Below, one piece after another: positions 30,987 through 40,115 of a DNA stretch of 46,985 nucleotides (positions within the stretch are counted from its first letter, which is position 1; every line of letters starts with the position of its first letter). The DNA is from a virus. The notes beneath the pieces were generated by a model. The model searched no databases. It was given only the letters and a program-made list of their open reading frames with translations, and had not been told where the DNA came from. The stretch is from IMG/VR virus record IMGVR_UViG_3300025687_000075, positions 1 through 46,985 of that record. The stretch is one strand, 5' to 3'. A program made the position numbers and the translations under genes.

Positions 30987-31051
30987 ATAGTTAGGTACTT
31001 TATATACTTAGTTTAGGTTGAGTTTTACTCAAACATACACTATAAAAACTT

Positions 31052-32530
31052 ATGGATTACGATACCATACCAAAAGAAAAATTAATTAAGTTAAAAAAAT
31101 TATTAGAAGCCAAAAAAATTTTTGATGCTAAGGAAAATTTCCTGCAGTTTGTCAAAGGGGTGTGGCCAGATTTTATTTGCAGAGAAGCTAAGGAACCTTC
31201 TGACTGGGGGCACCACCAAATTATTGCTGACAAATTGACTAAGGTCGCTCAAGGCAAGATTAAAAGATTGATCGTCAACATGCCTCCCCGACATACGAAA
31301 TCCGAATTTGCATCTGTTTATTTTCCTGCTTGGATTATGGGACTCCGTCCCGATGCAAAATTAATGCAAGTTTCTCACAACGCCGAACTCTCTCAACGAT
31401 TCGGTCGTAAGGTTCGTAACATTGTTGATGATGAAGCTTACCAAAGAATTTTTAGAGATGTAAAATTAGCTGCTGATTCTAAGGCGTCTGGTAGATGGGA
31501 AACGAATCACGGTGGTGAATACTTCGCAGCTGGGGTTGGCGGAGCAATTACAGGACGGGGTGCTGATATTTTAATTATTGACGATCCGCACACCGAACAA
31601 AATGTTATGTCTGAGACAGCCATGGAAAAGACATACGACTGGTATGTATCAGGACCAAGACAACGTTTACAACCAGGGGGTGCGATTGTAGTAGTTATGA
31701 CTCGTTGGGCAACCGACGACCTCACTGGGCGTTTGATCAAAGCCCAAACAAATCCGAAAGCCGATACTTGGGAAGTGATCTCGTTCCCCGCAATCCTAGA
31801 ATCAGGAAATCCTGTTTGGCCTGAATATTGGAAGTTAGAAGAATTAGAAAAAGTTAAAGCATCTATTCCTGTAACAAGATGGAATGCACAGTATATGCAG
31901 AACCCAACTTCAGAAGAAGGAGCGATTATAAAACGAGAATGGTGGCGACCATGGAAAGGAACTCTACCAAATTTACAATATGTGATTCAAAGTTATGATA
32001 CTGCATTTTCGAAAAAAGAAACTGCGGACTACTCAGCCATTACTACGTGGGGCGTATTCTATCCTTCGGAGGGCGGGGCACCAGCACTTATCCTACTTGA
32101 TGCGATGAAGGGTCGATATGATTTTCCTGATTTGAAAGAAGTTGCTTTAGACCAGTATAAATATTGGCAACCTGAAACAGTAGTAATTGAAGCAAAAGCA
32201 ACCGGACAACCATTAATTCAAGAATTAAGAAAGATGGGGATCCCAGTCACCGATTTTATTCCAACAAGAGGTAAAGATAAACATGCTAGAATAAATGCAG
32301 TATCCCCTGTATTTTCTTCAGGAATGGTGTATTATCCAGAAGGAGAAAACTTTGCAGACGAAGTAATTGAAGAGTGTGCAGCGTTTCCTTTTGGGGAACA
32401 TGATGACTATGTCGACAGCATGACCCAAGCTGTGTTAAGATATAGGCAAGGTAATTTTGTGAGCGCGGATTTCGATGAAATCATCGAAGCCCAAGAGCGT
32501 TTGCAAATGGAACAAAAGTATTATATGTAA
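31052..32530 (+). CDS. terL: terminase large subunit
   Basis: A 492-residue packaging motor. The N-terminal ATPase has a Walker A variant MPPRHTKSE (78-86) and Walker B ILIIDDP with D177 and D178. The C-terminal RNase H-like nuclease begins VIQSYDTAF (D316) and ends HDDYVDSMTQAVLRYRQGNF with its metal-binding aspartates. It pumps DNA into the prohead and cuts concatemers. No clear Shine-Dalgarno sequence precedes the start. It heads the uninterrupted head-morphogenesis operon. Confidence 0.95.
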   Translation: MDYDTIPKEKLIKLKKLLEAKKIFDAKENFLQFVKGVWPDFICREAKEPSDWGHHQIIADKLTKVAQGKIKRLIVNMPPRHTKSEFASVYFPAWIMGLRPDAKLMQVSHNAELSQRFGRKVRNIVDDEAYQRIFRDVKLAADSKASGRWETNHGGEYFAAGVGGAITGRGADILIIDDPHTEQNVMSETAMEKTYDWYVSGPRQRLQPGGAIVVVMTRWATDDLTGRLIKAQTNPKADTWEVISFPAILESGNPVWPEYWKLEELEKVKASIPVTRWNAQYMQNPTSEEGAIIKREWWRPWKGTLPNLQYVIQSYDTAFSKKETADYSAITTWGVFYPSEGGAPALILLDAMKGRYDFPDLKEVALDQYKYWQPETVVIEAKATGQPLIQELRKMGIPVTDFIPTRGKDKHARINAVSPVFSSGMVYYPEGENFADEVIEECAAFPFGEHDDYVDSMTQAVLRYRQGNFVSADFDEIIEAQERLQMEQKYYM

Positions 32531-32532
32531 TT

Positions 32533-32733
32533 ATGAAAACAGTCGCAGAATTAGCAACCACAGTTACTTCTCCAGATCCTGCAGCACTAAAAGAATTTAG
32601 AATGAAGCAAGCAGGTTCAGGGGGTATTGGTGCGGAAGGAGCTAAAAAAGAATTAGGAGTTAATTTAAAAACAGGTGGGATTGTTTGTAAAGGTCAAGGC
32701 AAAGCTCGTAGAAAAACAACAAGGATGTATTAA
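32533..32733 (+). CDS. small basic protein between terL and portal
   Basis: A 66-residue protein ending in KGQGKARRKTTRMY, strongly basic, and carrying LKTGGIVCKG, one copy of the GG motif seen in several structural proteins here. It is coupled to both neighbours. Similar tiny basic genes sit at this position in other marine phages; the role may be in DNA or head assembly. Confidence 0.7.
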   Translation: MKTVAELATTVTSPDPAALKEFRMKQAGSGGIGAEGAKKELGVNLKTGGIVCKGQGKARRKTTRMY

Positions 32734-35057
32734 TGGAAGAAGAAATCGAAATTACCGAATCAGATAACGCAGTCGACCCGTTAAACCCAGCCGAAGTAGA
32801 TGCGGTAGTGGATGAAGAAAATAATTTACTTGCTGGAGAAGAAGAAGTAGTCAAAGAAGAAACTTTCTATCAAAACTTAGCTGAGAATATTGAAGAACAA
32901 GATTTAAAAGCCCTCGCTATTAAATTATTAGAAGATTATAAAAACGACAACATGTCTAGAAAAGACTGGGTCGATAATTATGTTAAAGGTTTAGACTTGT
33001 TAGGATTTAAATATGAAGCTCAAACAAGACCCTTTGTTGGAGCATCAGGAGTTACGCATCCACTGTTAGCGGAATCCGCAACCCAGTTCCAAGCACAAGC
33101 ATACAAAGAACTTTTGCCTGCAGATGGTCCTGTACGAACTGAAATTGTTGGAGCACCGACTGAGGAGAAAGAACAACAATCGATTAGAGTTAGAGATTTT
33201 ATGAATTATCAAATCTCGGATGTGATGGAAGAGTATACGCCAGACTATGATCAGATGTTATTTTATTTACCCCTTGCAGGTTCTGCATTTAAAAAAGTTT
33301 ATTATGATTCTTTATTAGGTCGAGCAATTTCTAAATTTATTCCTGCTGAAGATTTAGTGGTTCCTTACAATGCAACGGATTTAATCGAAGCAGAAAGAAT
33401 TACACAAATTTTAAAAACAAATGAAAACGATTTAAGAAAATTACAAGTCTCTGGTTTTTATCGAGACATCGAACTCCCTAAACCGTATGTCAAAGAAAGT
33501 GATACGGAAAAAAAATACAATGATCTTGAAGGAGTGAAGAATACTCAAATTAATACCAATGTTTATAATTTAATTGAAATGCATGTAAACTTGGATTTAC
33601 CAGGTTATGAAGATGAAAATGGTATTAAGATCCCTTATGTTGTAACCATCGATGAAGACTCGATGCAAATTTTAGCAATCTATCGAAACTACAAAGAGGA
33701 CGATGAATTCAAAAACAAAAAACAATATTTTGTTCATTATAAATTTTTACCAGGATTAGGTTTCTATGGATTTGGTCTAATCCATATGATTGGTGGTCTG
33801 TCTCGTGCAGCGACCTCCGCACTCCGACAATTGTTGGACGCAGCCACCTTAAAAAATTTACCTGCTGGATTTAAATCTAGAGGATTAAGAATTAGAGATG
33901 ATGCAGAACCGTTACAACCAGGTGAGTTTAGAGATGTTGATGCTCCTGGAGGAAACATTAAAGACCAGTTTCAAATTTTACCGTTCTCCGAACCAAGTCC
34001 TACGTTATATCAATTGTTAGGTTATTGTGTGGATGCAGGTAAACGGTTTGCGATGATCGCTGACATGCAAGTTGGAGATGCAAATCAAACTGCAGCGGTT
34101 GGTACAACGATTGCATTATTAGAACGTGGTTCAAGAGTGATGTCTGCGATTCATAAAAGATGTTACTATGCACAAAAGCAAGAATTTAAATTATTAGCAA
34201 ATGTCTTTGCAAGTTACTTGCCTCCTGAATATCCTTATGATGTTTATGGTGCATCAAGAACTATTAAGGTTCAAGATTTTGATGACAAGATCGATATTAT
34301 TCCTGTTGCGGATCCTAACATCTTTTCAATGGCACAGAGAATTCAACTGGCACAAACAGAGTTACAATTAGCACAATCGAATCCACAAATTCATAATTTA
34401 CATGAAGCTTATCGAAGAATGTATGAATCTTTAGGAGTAAAAAATATTCCAGCACTATTGCAACCTGCTCCTGAGCCTCCGAAACCCTTAGACCCTGCTC
34501 AAGAAAATTCTAACGCGTTACGGATGACGTTACCGAAAGCTTTTCCTGAACAAAATCATGATGCACATTTAAGAGCACACATGGCTTTCATGCAATCTCG
34601 TATGGTACAGATCAATCCGCAAGTTTATGCTTTGCTACAAGGGCATTTAATGGAACATGTTGGTCTAAAAGTCAAAAATCGTGTCTTTGCAGAGATGACT
34701 GCAAACGAAGAAATGAAAAAATTACAAATGGAGAAGCCAGAAGAGTTCTCAATGTTGTTTGAATCCAAAGTTTCAGAACAAATTGCAATGGAAACTGAAC
34801 AATTAGCTCAAATGGAACGTCAATTTTACGCTCAATCGAACAAAGATCCGCTTGTTCAACTAAAACAACAAGAAATTGACCTTCGAGCAATGGATTTACA
34901 ACGTAAAATGCAAGAGCAACAAGAAAAAATGGAGTTTGATGTCACAAAATTTGGTGCAAAACAGACTTTAGACGAAGATAAACAGACTTTGAACGAAGAA
35001 ATTCAAAGAAAACGTTTAGAATTACAAGAACAACAACTAAGACAACGAGGTAACTAA
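32733..35057 (+). CDS. portal protein
   Basis: A 774-residue protein of the size of large podovirus portals. After an acidic N-terminus come QTRPFVGASGVTHPLLAES and FQAQAYKELLPADGPV, a typical portal start. A long mixed region and the wing/stem helices follow (GFGLIHMIGGLSRAATSALR). The C-terminal 100 residues are coiled coil rich in Gln and Glu, suited to a barrel extending into the head. It forms the dodecameric vertex through which DNA passes. Confidence 0.9.
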   Translation: MEEEIEITESDNAVDPLNPAEVDAVVDEENNLLAGEEEVVKEETFYQNLAENIEEQDLKALAIKLLEDYKNDNMSRKDWVDNYVKGLDLLGFKYEAQTRPFVGASGVTHPLLAESATQFQAQAYKELLPADGPVRTEIVGAPTEEKEQQSIRVRDFMNYQISDVMEEYTPDYDQMLFYLPLAGSAFKKVYYDSLLGRAISKFIPAEDLVVPYNATDLIEAERITQILKTNENDLRKLQVSGFYRDIELPKPYVKESDTEKKYNDLEGVKNTQINTNVYNLIEMHVNLDLPGYEDENGIKIPYVVTIDEDSMQILAIYRNYKEDDEFKNKKQYFVHYKFLPGLGFYGFGLIHMIGGLSRAATSALRQLLDAATLKNLPAGFKSRGLRIRDDAEPLQPGEFRDVDAPGGNIKDQFQILPFSEPSPTLYQLLGYCVDAGKRFAMIADMQVGDANQTAAVGTTIALLERGSRVMSAIHKRCYYAQKQEFKLLANVFASYLPPEYPYDVYGASRTIKVQDFDDKIDIIPVADPNIFSMAQRIQLAQTELQLAQSNPQIHNLHEAYRRMYESLGVKNIPALLQPAPEPPKPLDPAQENSNALRMTLPKAFPEQNHDAHLRAHMAFMQSRMVQINPQVYALLQGHLMEHVGLKVKNRVFAEMTANEEMKKLQMEKPEEFSMLFESKVSEQIAMETEQLAQMERQFYAQSNKDPLVQLKQQEIDLRAMDLQRKMQEQQEKMEFDVTKFGAKQTLDEDKQTLNEEIQRKRLELQEQQLRQRGN

Positions 35058-35191
35058 TGCCATTAAATCCAAAAGGTAAAAAAATCATGAAAGCAATGAA
35101 AAAAAAGTACGGAAAAAAGGCTGAACAGGTCTTTTATGCTTCCAAAAATAAAGGTACGATAAAAAATGTTGAAAAAAAGAAAAAAACTTAA
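35057..35191 (+). CDS. 44-residue basic protein
   Basis: A very short frame with PKGKKIMKAMKKKYGKKAEQ then VFYASKNKGTIKNV. This KKYG-KK-E-VFYASKNKG pattern is common in phage genomes near the portal and is too ordered to be chance. The start overlaps the portal stop; the end overlaps the next gene by 26 bases. Strong positive charge suggests DNA or RNA binding. Confidence 0.7.
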   Translation: MPLNPKGKKIMKAMKKKYGKKAEQVFYASKNKGTIKNVEKKKKT

Positions 35192-35861
35192 AAGTTTAAA
35201 AGTCACTAAACTACGTGGTGGTGGTATGGATATGGGGAGTGCAGCTAGTCAAGCAAAAAGTGCTTCTATGGCAGGCTCTAGCTCAACGACTTCAAGCAGA
35301 GGTAGAGATCCTTCAGCACAATTTAAAGATTCAACACCTATATCATCACAAGCAAGACAAGATTTAGCTACTCAAAGAAAAACAGCTAGAGAAACTATTA
35401 GTCCTTCGACTAAAACAAGTTCTCAAGTTGGAGCAGCAATCGCAGGTGCACTAGCAAGTACTGTAATTCCTGGAAGCGGAACATTTGTAAGACGTACTAT
35501 ATTAAATAAAATGGATGAAGAGCCTTATTGGAGCAGAGATAAAAAACAAAAAACAACTATGCCTCCAATAGGTGGCGATAGAGATGGTGGTGGAAATAAT
35601 CAACCTTTGATTTTACCAACTACTGCTAATGTTGCGCAATCCGAAATACCTATTCCAAGAAGAAAAGTAGAACCCTATCCAATAAAAATTAATTTTAATA
35701 AAGGTGGTTTATCTGGTGGTGTTCGATCAGGTCCTCCACCAAAAAGAGGCCCAAATCCACAAGGATTAAAAAATGGTGGGATGACTTGTCCACACAGACC
35801 AGACGGAATAAGAGGTTATGGAGCCGCTATTAAAGGATTTAAATTTACAGGAGTCAAATAA
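35166..35861 (+). CDS. basic, low-complexity virion-associated protein
   Basis: A 231-residue protein with a basic N-terminus, LRGGGMDMGS, then Ser/Ala/Thr-rich disorder, a hydrophobic segment (VGAAIAGALASTVIPGSG), a Pro-rich part and NKGGLSGGVR and LKNGGMTCPH motifs. It ends AAIKGFKFTGVK, nearly the same tail as the gene at 44969. No enzyme motif is visible. Position between portal and holin-like genes suggests a structural or DNA-condensing role. Confidence 0.65.
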   Translation: MLKKRKKLKSLKVTKLRGGGMDMGSAASQAKSASMAGSSSTTSSRGRDPSAQFKDSTPISSQARQDLATQRKTARETISPSTKTSSQVGAAIAGALASTVIPGSGTFVRRTILNKMDEEPYWSRDKKQKTTMPPIGGDRDGGGNNQPLILPTTANVAQSEIPIPRRKVEPYPIKINFNKGGLSGGVRSGPPPKRGPNPQGLKNGGMTCPHRPDGIRGYGAAIKGFKFTGVK

Positions 35862-36250
35862 TGTTTCCTTGGAATTTAATAGGTACGGCGTTTAAAACAG
35901 GAGCTGAAATTTACAAAAATAAGAAAGCAGCTGACGTTGCAATGTCAGAAGCAAAGTTACTCCATGTAGAAAAGATGAAACGAGGAGAAATTGAGTACAC
36001 TGGCAAGATTCAAGAAGCACAAAAAGGCGACTGGAAGGACGAATTTGTACTTTTAGTTCTCACATCTCCACTGGCTATTTTATTTTATTCCGTATTTGCT
36101 GAAGATGAAGAGATCCAAGCTAAATTAGATTTATATTTTATGAAACTTCAGGAAATGCCATGGTGGATAGTATCCCTTTGGGTTAGTGTCGTTGCAGCAA
36201 TATATGGAATTAAAGCTACAGATTTAATTAAAACAAACGGCAAAAAATAA
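35861..36250 (+). CDS. holin-like membrane protein (GTA-holin-type)
   Basis: A 129-residue protein with an amphipathic N-terminal half, then KGDWKDEFVLLVLTSPLAIL and WWIVSLWVSVVAAIYGI, two transmembrane segments. The DWKDEFVLL motif before the first segment matches 3-TM GTA-type holins. It lies in the head operon, not beside the endolysin. A lysis or membrane-anchoring role is likely. Confidence 0.7.
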   Translation: MFPWNLIGTAFKTGAEIYKNKKAADVAMSEAKLLHVEKMKRGEIEYTGKIQEAQKGDWKDEFVLLVLTSPLAILFYSVFAEDEEIQAKLDLYFMKLQEMPWWIVSLWVSVVAAIYGIKATDLIKTNGKK

Positions 36251-36257
36251 AATATTT

Positions 36258-36440
36258 GTGGATTTAGATACAATAAAATACCTTGAAAAAAAGATTAAAG
36301 AGAAAAAGGAAGTTTTAGAATCTAAAGTTATTTTTGGTGTTGACACATGGGAGCAATATCAATATATAATAGGACAAATCAGATCACTAAATGATCTGCT
36401 TCAGGACCTTCGGGACCTGCTAAAAAAACAGGAGCTATAA
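36258..36440 (+). CDS. small coiled-coil protein
   Basis: A 60-residue protein with a GTG start. It is nearly all coiled coil (YLEKKIKEKKEVLESKV; YIIGQIRSLNDLLQDLRDLL). It follows the holin-like gene by seven bases, and AGGAGC near its 3' end serves the next gene. It may be an assembly adaptor; the function is unknown. Confidence 0.6.
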   Translation: MDLDTIKYLEKKIKEKKEVLESKVIFGVDTWEQYQYIIGQIRSLNDLLQDLRDLLKKQEL

Positions 36441-36441
36441 T

Positions 36442-36897
36442 ATGACTAACTCGGCAACGAGCGAGATCCCTGCTAAAAAAGAGGGATTGTTAAACGCGTA
36501 CAAAGAAAAAGATGAAGTTGAAAAACTTTATTTAGATAAAAACTCAATCGATAAATCGACATTAGAAAAACTTCCTCAACCAACTGGTTGGCGAATGTTG
36601 GTATTACCTTATTCTGGTCCCCAAAAAACAAAGGGCGGAATTATTTATTCTGATGTAACACAAGAACGAATTCAAATGACAACCGTTGTAGGTTTAGTTT
36701 TGAAACAAGGAGATCTTTGTTACAAGGATAAAGAAAAATTTCCAAGTGGTCCATGGTGTAAACCAAATGATTGGATCATTTTTGGAAGATATGCTGGTAG
36801 CCGTTTTAAAATTGAAGGCGGTGAAGTGCGTATTTTAAATGATGATGAAATAATCGCAAGAGTAGATAATCCAGAAGATATTCTACATACATACTAA
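36442..36897 (+). CDS. GroES-like co-chaperonin
   Basis: A 151-residue protein with a Cpn10 core: PTGWRMLVLPYSGPQKTKGG (first strand and mobile loop), then IIYSDVTQERIQMTTVVGLV, VLKQGD and IIFGRYAGSRFKIEGGEVRI. A polar extension of about 45 residues precedes the core. Phage GroES homologs such as T4 gp31 adapt host GroEL to fold the capsid protein. Its place just before the scaffold and capsid genes fits that role. Confidence 0.85.
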   Translation: MTNSATSEIPAKKEGLLNAYKEKDEVEKLYLDKNSIDKSTLEKLPQPTGWRMLVLPYSGPQKTKGGIIYSDVTQERIQMTTVVGLVLKQGDLCYKDKEKFPSGPWCKPNDWIIFGRYAGSRFKIEGGEVRILNDDEIIARVDNPEDILHTY

Positions 36898-36917
36898 CAT
36901 GAATAAGGAGCTATACA

Positions 36918-37913
36918 ATGTCAGAAACGGAAATATTAAAACCATCTCAAAAAGAAGTTGATTTAGATACAGATGGTTTTGAAGATAAAGAAATTTCTTT
37001 TGAGGAAACACCAAAAGAAGAACCAAAAATAAAATTACCTTCGGAAGAAGTCATTCCAGATGGAACTGAAGTTAATGCTAATCAAGATGATAAGATAGAA
37101 GTTGTTGAGGCAGAAGAACAGCCAGAAGAGAAAAAAGATAATCTTCAAAAAACAGCTAATACATATCAAGAACGAATTAATGAACTCACTAGAAAACGAA
37201 GAGAAGCAGAAAGAAGAGAAAAAGCTGCACTTCAATATGCTAAAGGGTTACAAAAACAATTCGAAGATGTTCAAAAAAGATTTCCAAAAGTAGAAGAAAA
37301 CTATTTAAGGGAATTTGAGGCTAGAGTGACTGCAGATGAAGCATCCGCTCAGTCTTATTTGCAAAAAGCTATTGAATCTCAAGATGCAATTGAAATCGCT
37401 AAAGCTAATCAAAAATTGATTGCAATCAATATTGAAAAAGAGCGAATGAATAATGCTAAAATACTAAGAGAACAACAAATAGAACAGCAAAAAGCATCAC
37501 AACAAGTTTCTCAACCAATAAGTCAAGCACAGTCTCAAAACTTTGTTGATCCACCAGTACTACCTTCACCTAGAGCGGAAGCTTGGGCTGAACAAAATAC
37601 TTGGTTTGGTGATGACGAAGTGATGACGGACGCAGCTTTAGCCTTAGATAAAAAAATTAAGGCTGAGGGTATTGCGGGAGACAGCGATGAGTACTATAAT
37701 CAACTTAATAAACGATTAAGAGATTATTTTCCGAGTCGTTTTGCGGTTGAAGAAAAACAACCAACTACGGAGCAAAGGAGACCCGTCCAAACCGTTGCTT
37801 CCGCACAGCGTAATCAATCGGGACGCCGAACTGTGAAACTCACCAAGTCACAGTTAGCTATTTCTAAAAAATTAGGGGTGCCACCAGAAGAATACGCGAA
37901 ATACGTAAAATAG
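36918..37913 (+). CDS. scaffolding protein
   Basis: A 331-residue, highly charged protein. The N-terminus is acidic and disordered, the middle is coiled coil (YQERINELTRKRREAERREK; LQYAKGLQKQFEDV), and the C-terminus is basic (RRTVKLTKSQLAISKKLGVP), able to bind capsid subunits. This layout and its position two genes before the capsid are typical of podovirus scaffolds. AAGGAGCTATACA precedes the start. Confidence 0.75.
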   Translation: MSETEILKPSQKEVDLDTDGFEDKEISFEETPKEEPKIKLPSEEVIPDGTEVNANQDDKIEVVEAEEQPEEKKDNLQKTANTYQERINELTRKRREAERREKAALQYAKGLQKQFEDVQKRFPKVEENYLREFEARVTADEASAQSYLQKAIESQDAIEIAKANQKLIAINIEKERMNNAKILREQQIEQQKASQQVSQPISQAQSQNFVDPPVLPSPRAEAWAEQNTWFGDDEVMTDAALALDKKIKAEGIAGDSDEYYNQLNKRLRDYFPSRFAVEEKQPTTEQRRPVQTVASAQRNQSGRRTVKLTKSQLAISKKLGVPPEEYAKYVK

Positions 37914-37922
37914 GAGCTAAAT

Positions 37923-38396
37923 ATGACAAAAGAAATAAAAACGTTATCGCGCGAGTCAGAGGTTCGAGCAAAAGATGTTCGAAAAAAACCTTGGACTCCA
38001 CCATCAAGTCTAGATGCGCCTCCGCCGCCAGCTGGATTCGTCCATCGTTGGCTAAGAGCTACCACAATGGGTTTTGAGGACACGGCAAACATGTCTAAAA
38101 AACTCAGAGAAGGATGGGAACTTGTTAGAGCAGATGAGTTATCACAACAAATCGGTCCTAATGATTATCCATCTTACTCAGAAGGTAAGTACGCAGGTAT
38201 AATCGGGGTTGGTGGCCTATTGTTGGCTAGGATACCGGAAGAGATTGTTGAGTCACGGAAAGAATACTTTAGAGGTAAAACTAAAGGACAAATGGATGCC
38301 GTGGATCATGACCTCATGAAGGAGCAACGACCAGAGATGCCTATCAATATTGATAGACAATCTCGTGTAACCTTCGGTGGTGGATCTAAAAAATAA
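37923..38396 (+). CDS. conserved structural protein near capsid
   Basis: A 157-residue protein with PPPPAGFVHRWLRATTMGFEDT, KKLREGWELVRADEL, GGLLLARIPEEIVESRKEYF and a C-terminus RQSRVTFGGGSKK. I associate this arrangement with proteins found between scaffold and capsid genes in marine phages. It has no enzymatic motif. It may be a head accessory factor. Confidence 0.7.
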   Translation: MTKEIKTLSRESEVRAKDVRKKPWTPPSSLDAPPPPAGFVHRWLRATTMGFEDTANMSKKLREGWELVRADELSQQIGPNDYPSYSEGKYAGIIGVGGLLLARIPEEIVESRKEYFRGKTKGQMDAVDHDLMKEQRPEMPINIDRQSRVTFGGGSKK

Positions 38397-38457
38397 TTTT
38401 TTAGAAATGGCCATCGGGTTATTAAACTAACAACTAACAAACTAAGGAGTAACTATT

Positions 38458-39039
38458 ATGGCTAATCAAAGTGGTAACTTTGGCTTGAGACCGTCAAGAA
38501 TGTTAGGTGGTACACCGTTTAATAACTCACAAAACAGATACAGAATATTGAAGAACTATGGTACTGCAATATTCCAAGGCGACTTAGTTAAAGCAGCAAC
38601 TGATGGAACTATCCAAAGAGCTGGTGCAACTGATTTCCCTGTTGTTGGAGTTTTCAATGGTGTCTTCTATACAGACCCGACTACTCAAAAGCCTACTTGG
38701 AAAAACTATTATCCAGGTACCATTAGCGCGAATGATATCGTTGCTAATGTAATTGACGATCCGAATGTAGTTTATGAAATTAAAGCTGATGAGTCTTTTC
38801 CGACTGATCACTTATTCGCAAACTATTCGATTGTTGCAACAGCTGGAAGCACTCAATCAGGACAATCTAAAGAAGTATTAGATGTATCAACTGGAGACTC
38901 TTCGTCTACTTTTGTATTACAGGCTATTGATATTTCTCAAGATCCTGACAACAGTGACCAAACTGTATCAAACGTAAACGTACTCGTTAGAATCAACGCT
39001 CACCAATACAAAGGTGGAGTTGAAGGTCTAACAGTTTAA
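38458..39039 (+). CDS. putative capsid decoration protein
   Basis: A 193-residue, mostly beta-strand protein (AIFQGDLVKAATDGTIQRAG; FPVVGVFNGVFYTDPTTQK) with few charged residues. The gene lies immediately before the major capsid gene and has a strong AAGGAG leader. The barrel-like pattern and location suit a decoration or cement protein. No family name can be given with certainty. Confidence 0.65.
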   Translation: MANQSGNFGLRPSRMLGGTPFNNSQNRYRILKNYGTAIFQGDLVKAATDGTIQRAGATDFPVVGVFNGVFYTDPTTQKPTWKNYYPGTISANDIVANVIDDPNVVYEIKADESFPTDHLFANYSIVATAGSTQSGQSKEVLDVSTGDSSSTFVLQAIDISQDPDNSDQTVSNVNVLVRINAHQYKGGVEGLTV

Positions 39040-39054
39040 TAAGGAGATAAAACT

Positions 39055-39963
39055 ATGGCTATAAGTAGAGCACAACTAGTTAAAGAACTAGAACCAGGTT
39101 TGAATGCCTTATTCGGCTTGGAGTATAATAGATATGAAAATGAACACGCAGAAATCTTTACTACAGAGTCTTCTGACAGAGCTTTCGAAGAGGAAGTAAT
39201 GTTATCTGGCTTCGGTGGAGCACCAACTAAAACAGAAGGTGCTGCGGTAGTATTTGACGATGCAAAAGAAAGTTTCACTGCAAGATATACGCATGAGACT
39301 ATTGCTTTAGCATTCGCAATTACTGAAGAAGCAGTAGAAGATAACTTGTACGACAGATTAGCTGCTCGTTACACTAGAGCATTGGCAAGATCAATGGCTA
39401 ACACTAAACAAGTGAAAGCTGCTGCTGTCTTGAACAATGGTTTCGACACTGCTAATGGCGGTGACGGACAGCCTCTATTATCAAATGCACACCCACTTGT
39501 AAGTGGTGGTACTTTTGCAAACGAGTTAGCAACACCTGCTGATTTATCTGAAACATCATTAGAACAGTCGTTAATCGACATTGCGGCGTTCGTTGATGAA
39601 AGAGGATTAAAAATCGCTACTCAAGGTAGAAAATTGATAATTCCAAAAGAATTACAATTCACTGCTGAGAGAATCTTAAAGTCACCTTTAAGAGTAGGTA
39701 CTGCTGATAACGACATCAATGCAATGATGAACATGGGTATGATTCCAGAAGGTTATAGAATCAACCATTTCTTAACTGACACTGATGCGTTTTTCATCAT
39801 GACTGATGCACCTAATGGTCTAAAACATTTTGTTAGAGCACCATTAAGAACTGCAATGGAAGGTGATTTTGACACTGGTAACGTTAGATACAAAGCTAGA
39901 GAAAGATACAGCTTCGGCTTCTCTGACCCTAGAGGTATCTTCGGATCTCCAGGTGCAGCGTAA
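39055..39963 (+). CDS. major capsid protein
   Basis: A 302-residue HK97-fold coat protein. The N-arm ISRAQLVKELEPGLNALFG is followed by the E-loop region and a spine helix (YDRLAARYTRALARSMANTK). The P-domain contains LSNAHPLVSGGTF, LIDIAAFVDERGLKIATQGR and LIIPKELQFTAERIL, which are typical of this fold. The C-terminus is KARERYSFGFSDPRGIFG. AAGGAGAT lies before the start and a strong terminator follows. Confidence 0.92.
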   Translation: MAISRAQLVKELEPGLNALFGLEYNRYENEHAEIFTTESSDRAFEEEVMLSGFGGAPTKTEGAAVVFDDAKESFTARYTHETIALAFAITEEAVEDNLYDRLAARYTRALARSMANTKQVKAAAVLNNGFDTANGGDGQPLLSNAHPLVSGGTFANELATPADLSETSLEQSLIDIAAFVDERGLKIATQGRKLIIPKELQFTAERILKSPLRVGTADNDINAMMNMGMIPEGYRINHFLTDTDAFFIMTDAPNGLKHFVRAPLRTAMEGDFDTGNVRYKARERYSFGFSDPRGIFGSPGAA

Positions 39964-39990
39964 TTTTTAATTACATAATCATTATAAAAA

Positions 39991-40019
39991 GGGGCGGAGT
40001 TTACTTCGCCCCTTTTTTT
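39991..40019 (+). terminator. intrinsic terminator after capsid gene
   Basis: GGGGCGGAG (39991-39999), loop TTTA, CTTCGCCCC (40004-40012) with one G-T wobble, then seven T. It closes the head operon so that capsid transcripts can be made in excess. Confidence 0.92.
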
Positions 40020-40048
40020 ATGTATAATTAAAAGACCTAGAAAAAATT

Positions 40049-40091
40049 ATTTTGTAGACTGACTAGGCAGACGGTATAGAGACTACAAAAT
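40049..40091 (+). promoter_or_regulatory. promoter candidate inside a long stem
   Basis: TTGTAG (40052-40057), 17 bases, TATAGA (40075-40080) could restart transcription after the terminator. The same stretch is bounded by ATTTTGTAG (40049-40057) and CTACAAAAT (40083-40091), nine perfect pairs. The promoter and a regulator-binding inverted repeat may therefore coincide. The hexamers are only fair matches. Confidence 0.45.
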
Positions 40092-40115
40092 ATAAACTAT
40101 ACAAAGGAGCTAAAA

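Noticed and set aside
36340-36360. TTGACACATGGGAG as a seventh promoter element
   Set aside because: Inside a coiled-coil gene, last base differs from CATGGGAT, and no -10 hexamer abuts it.
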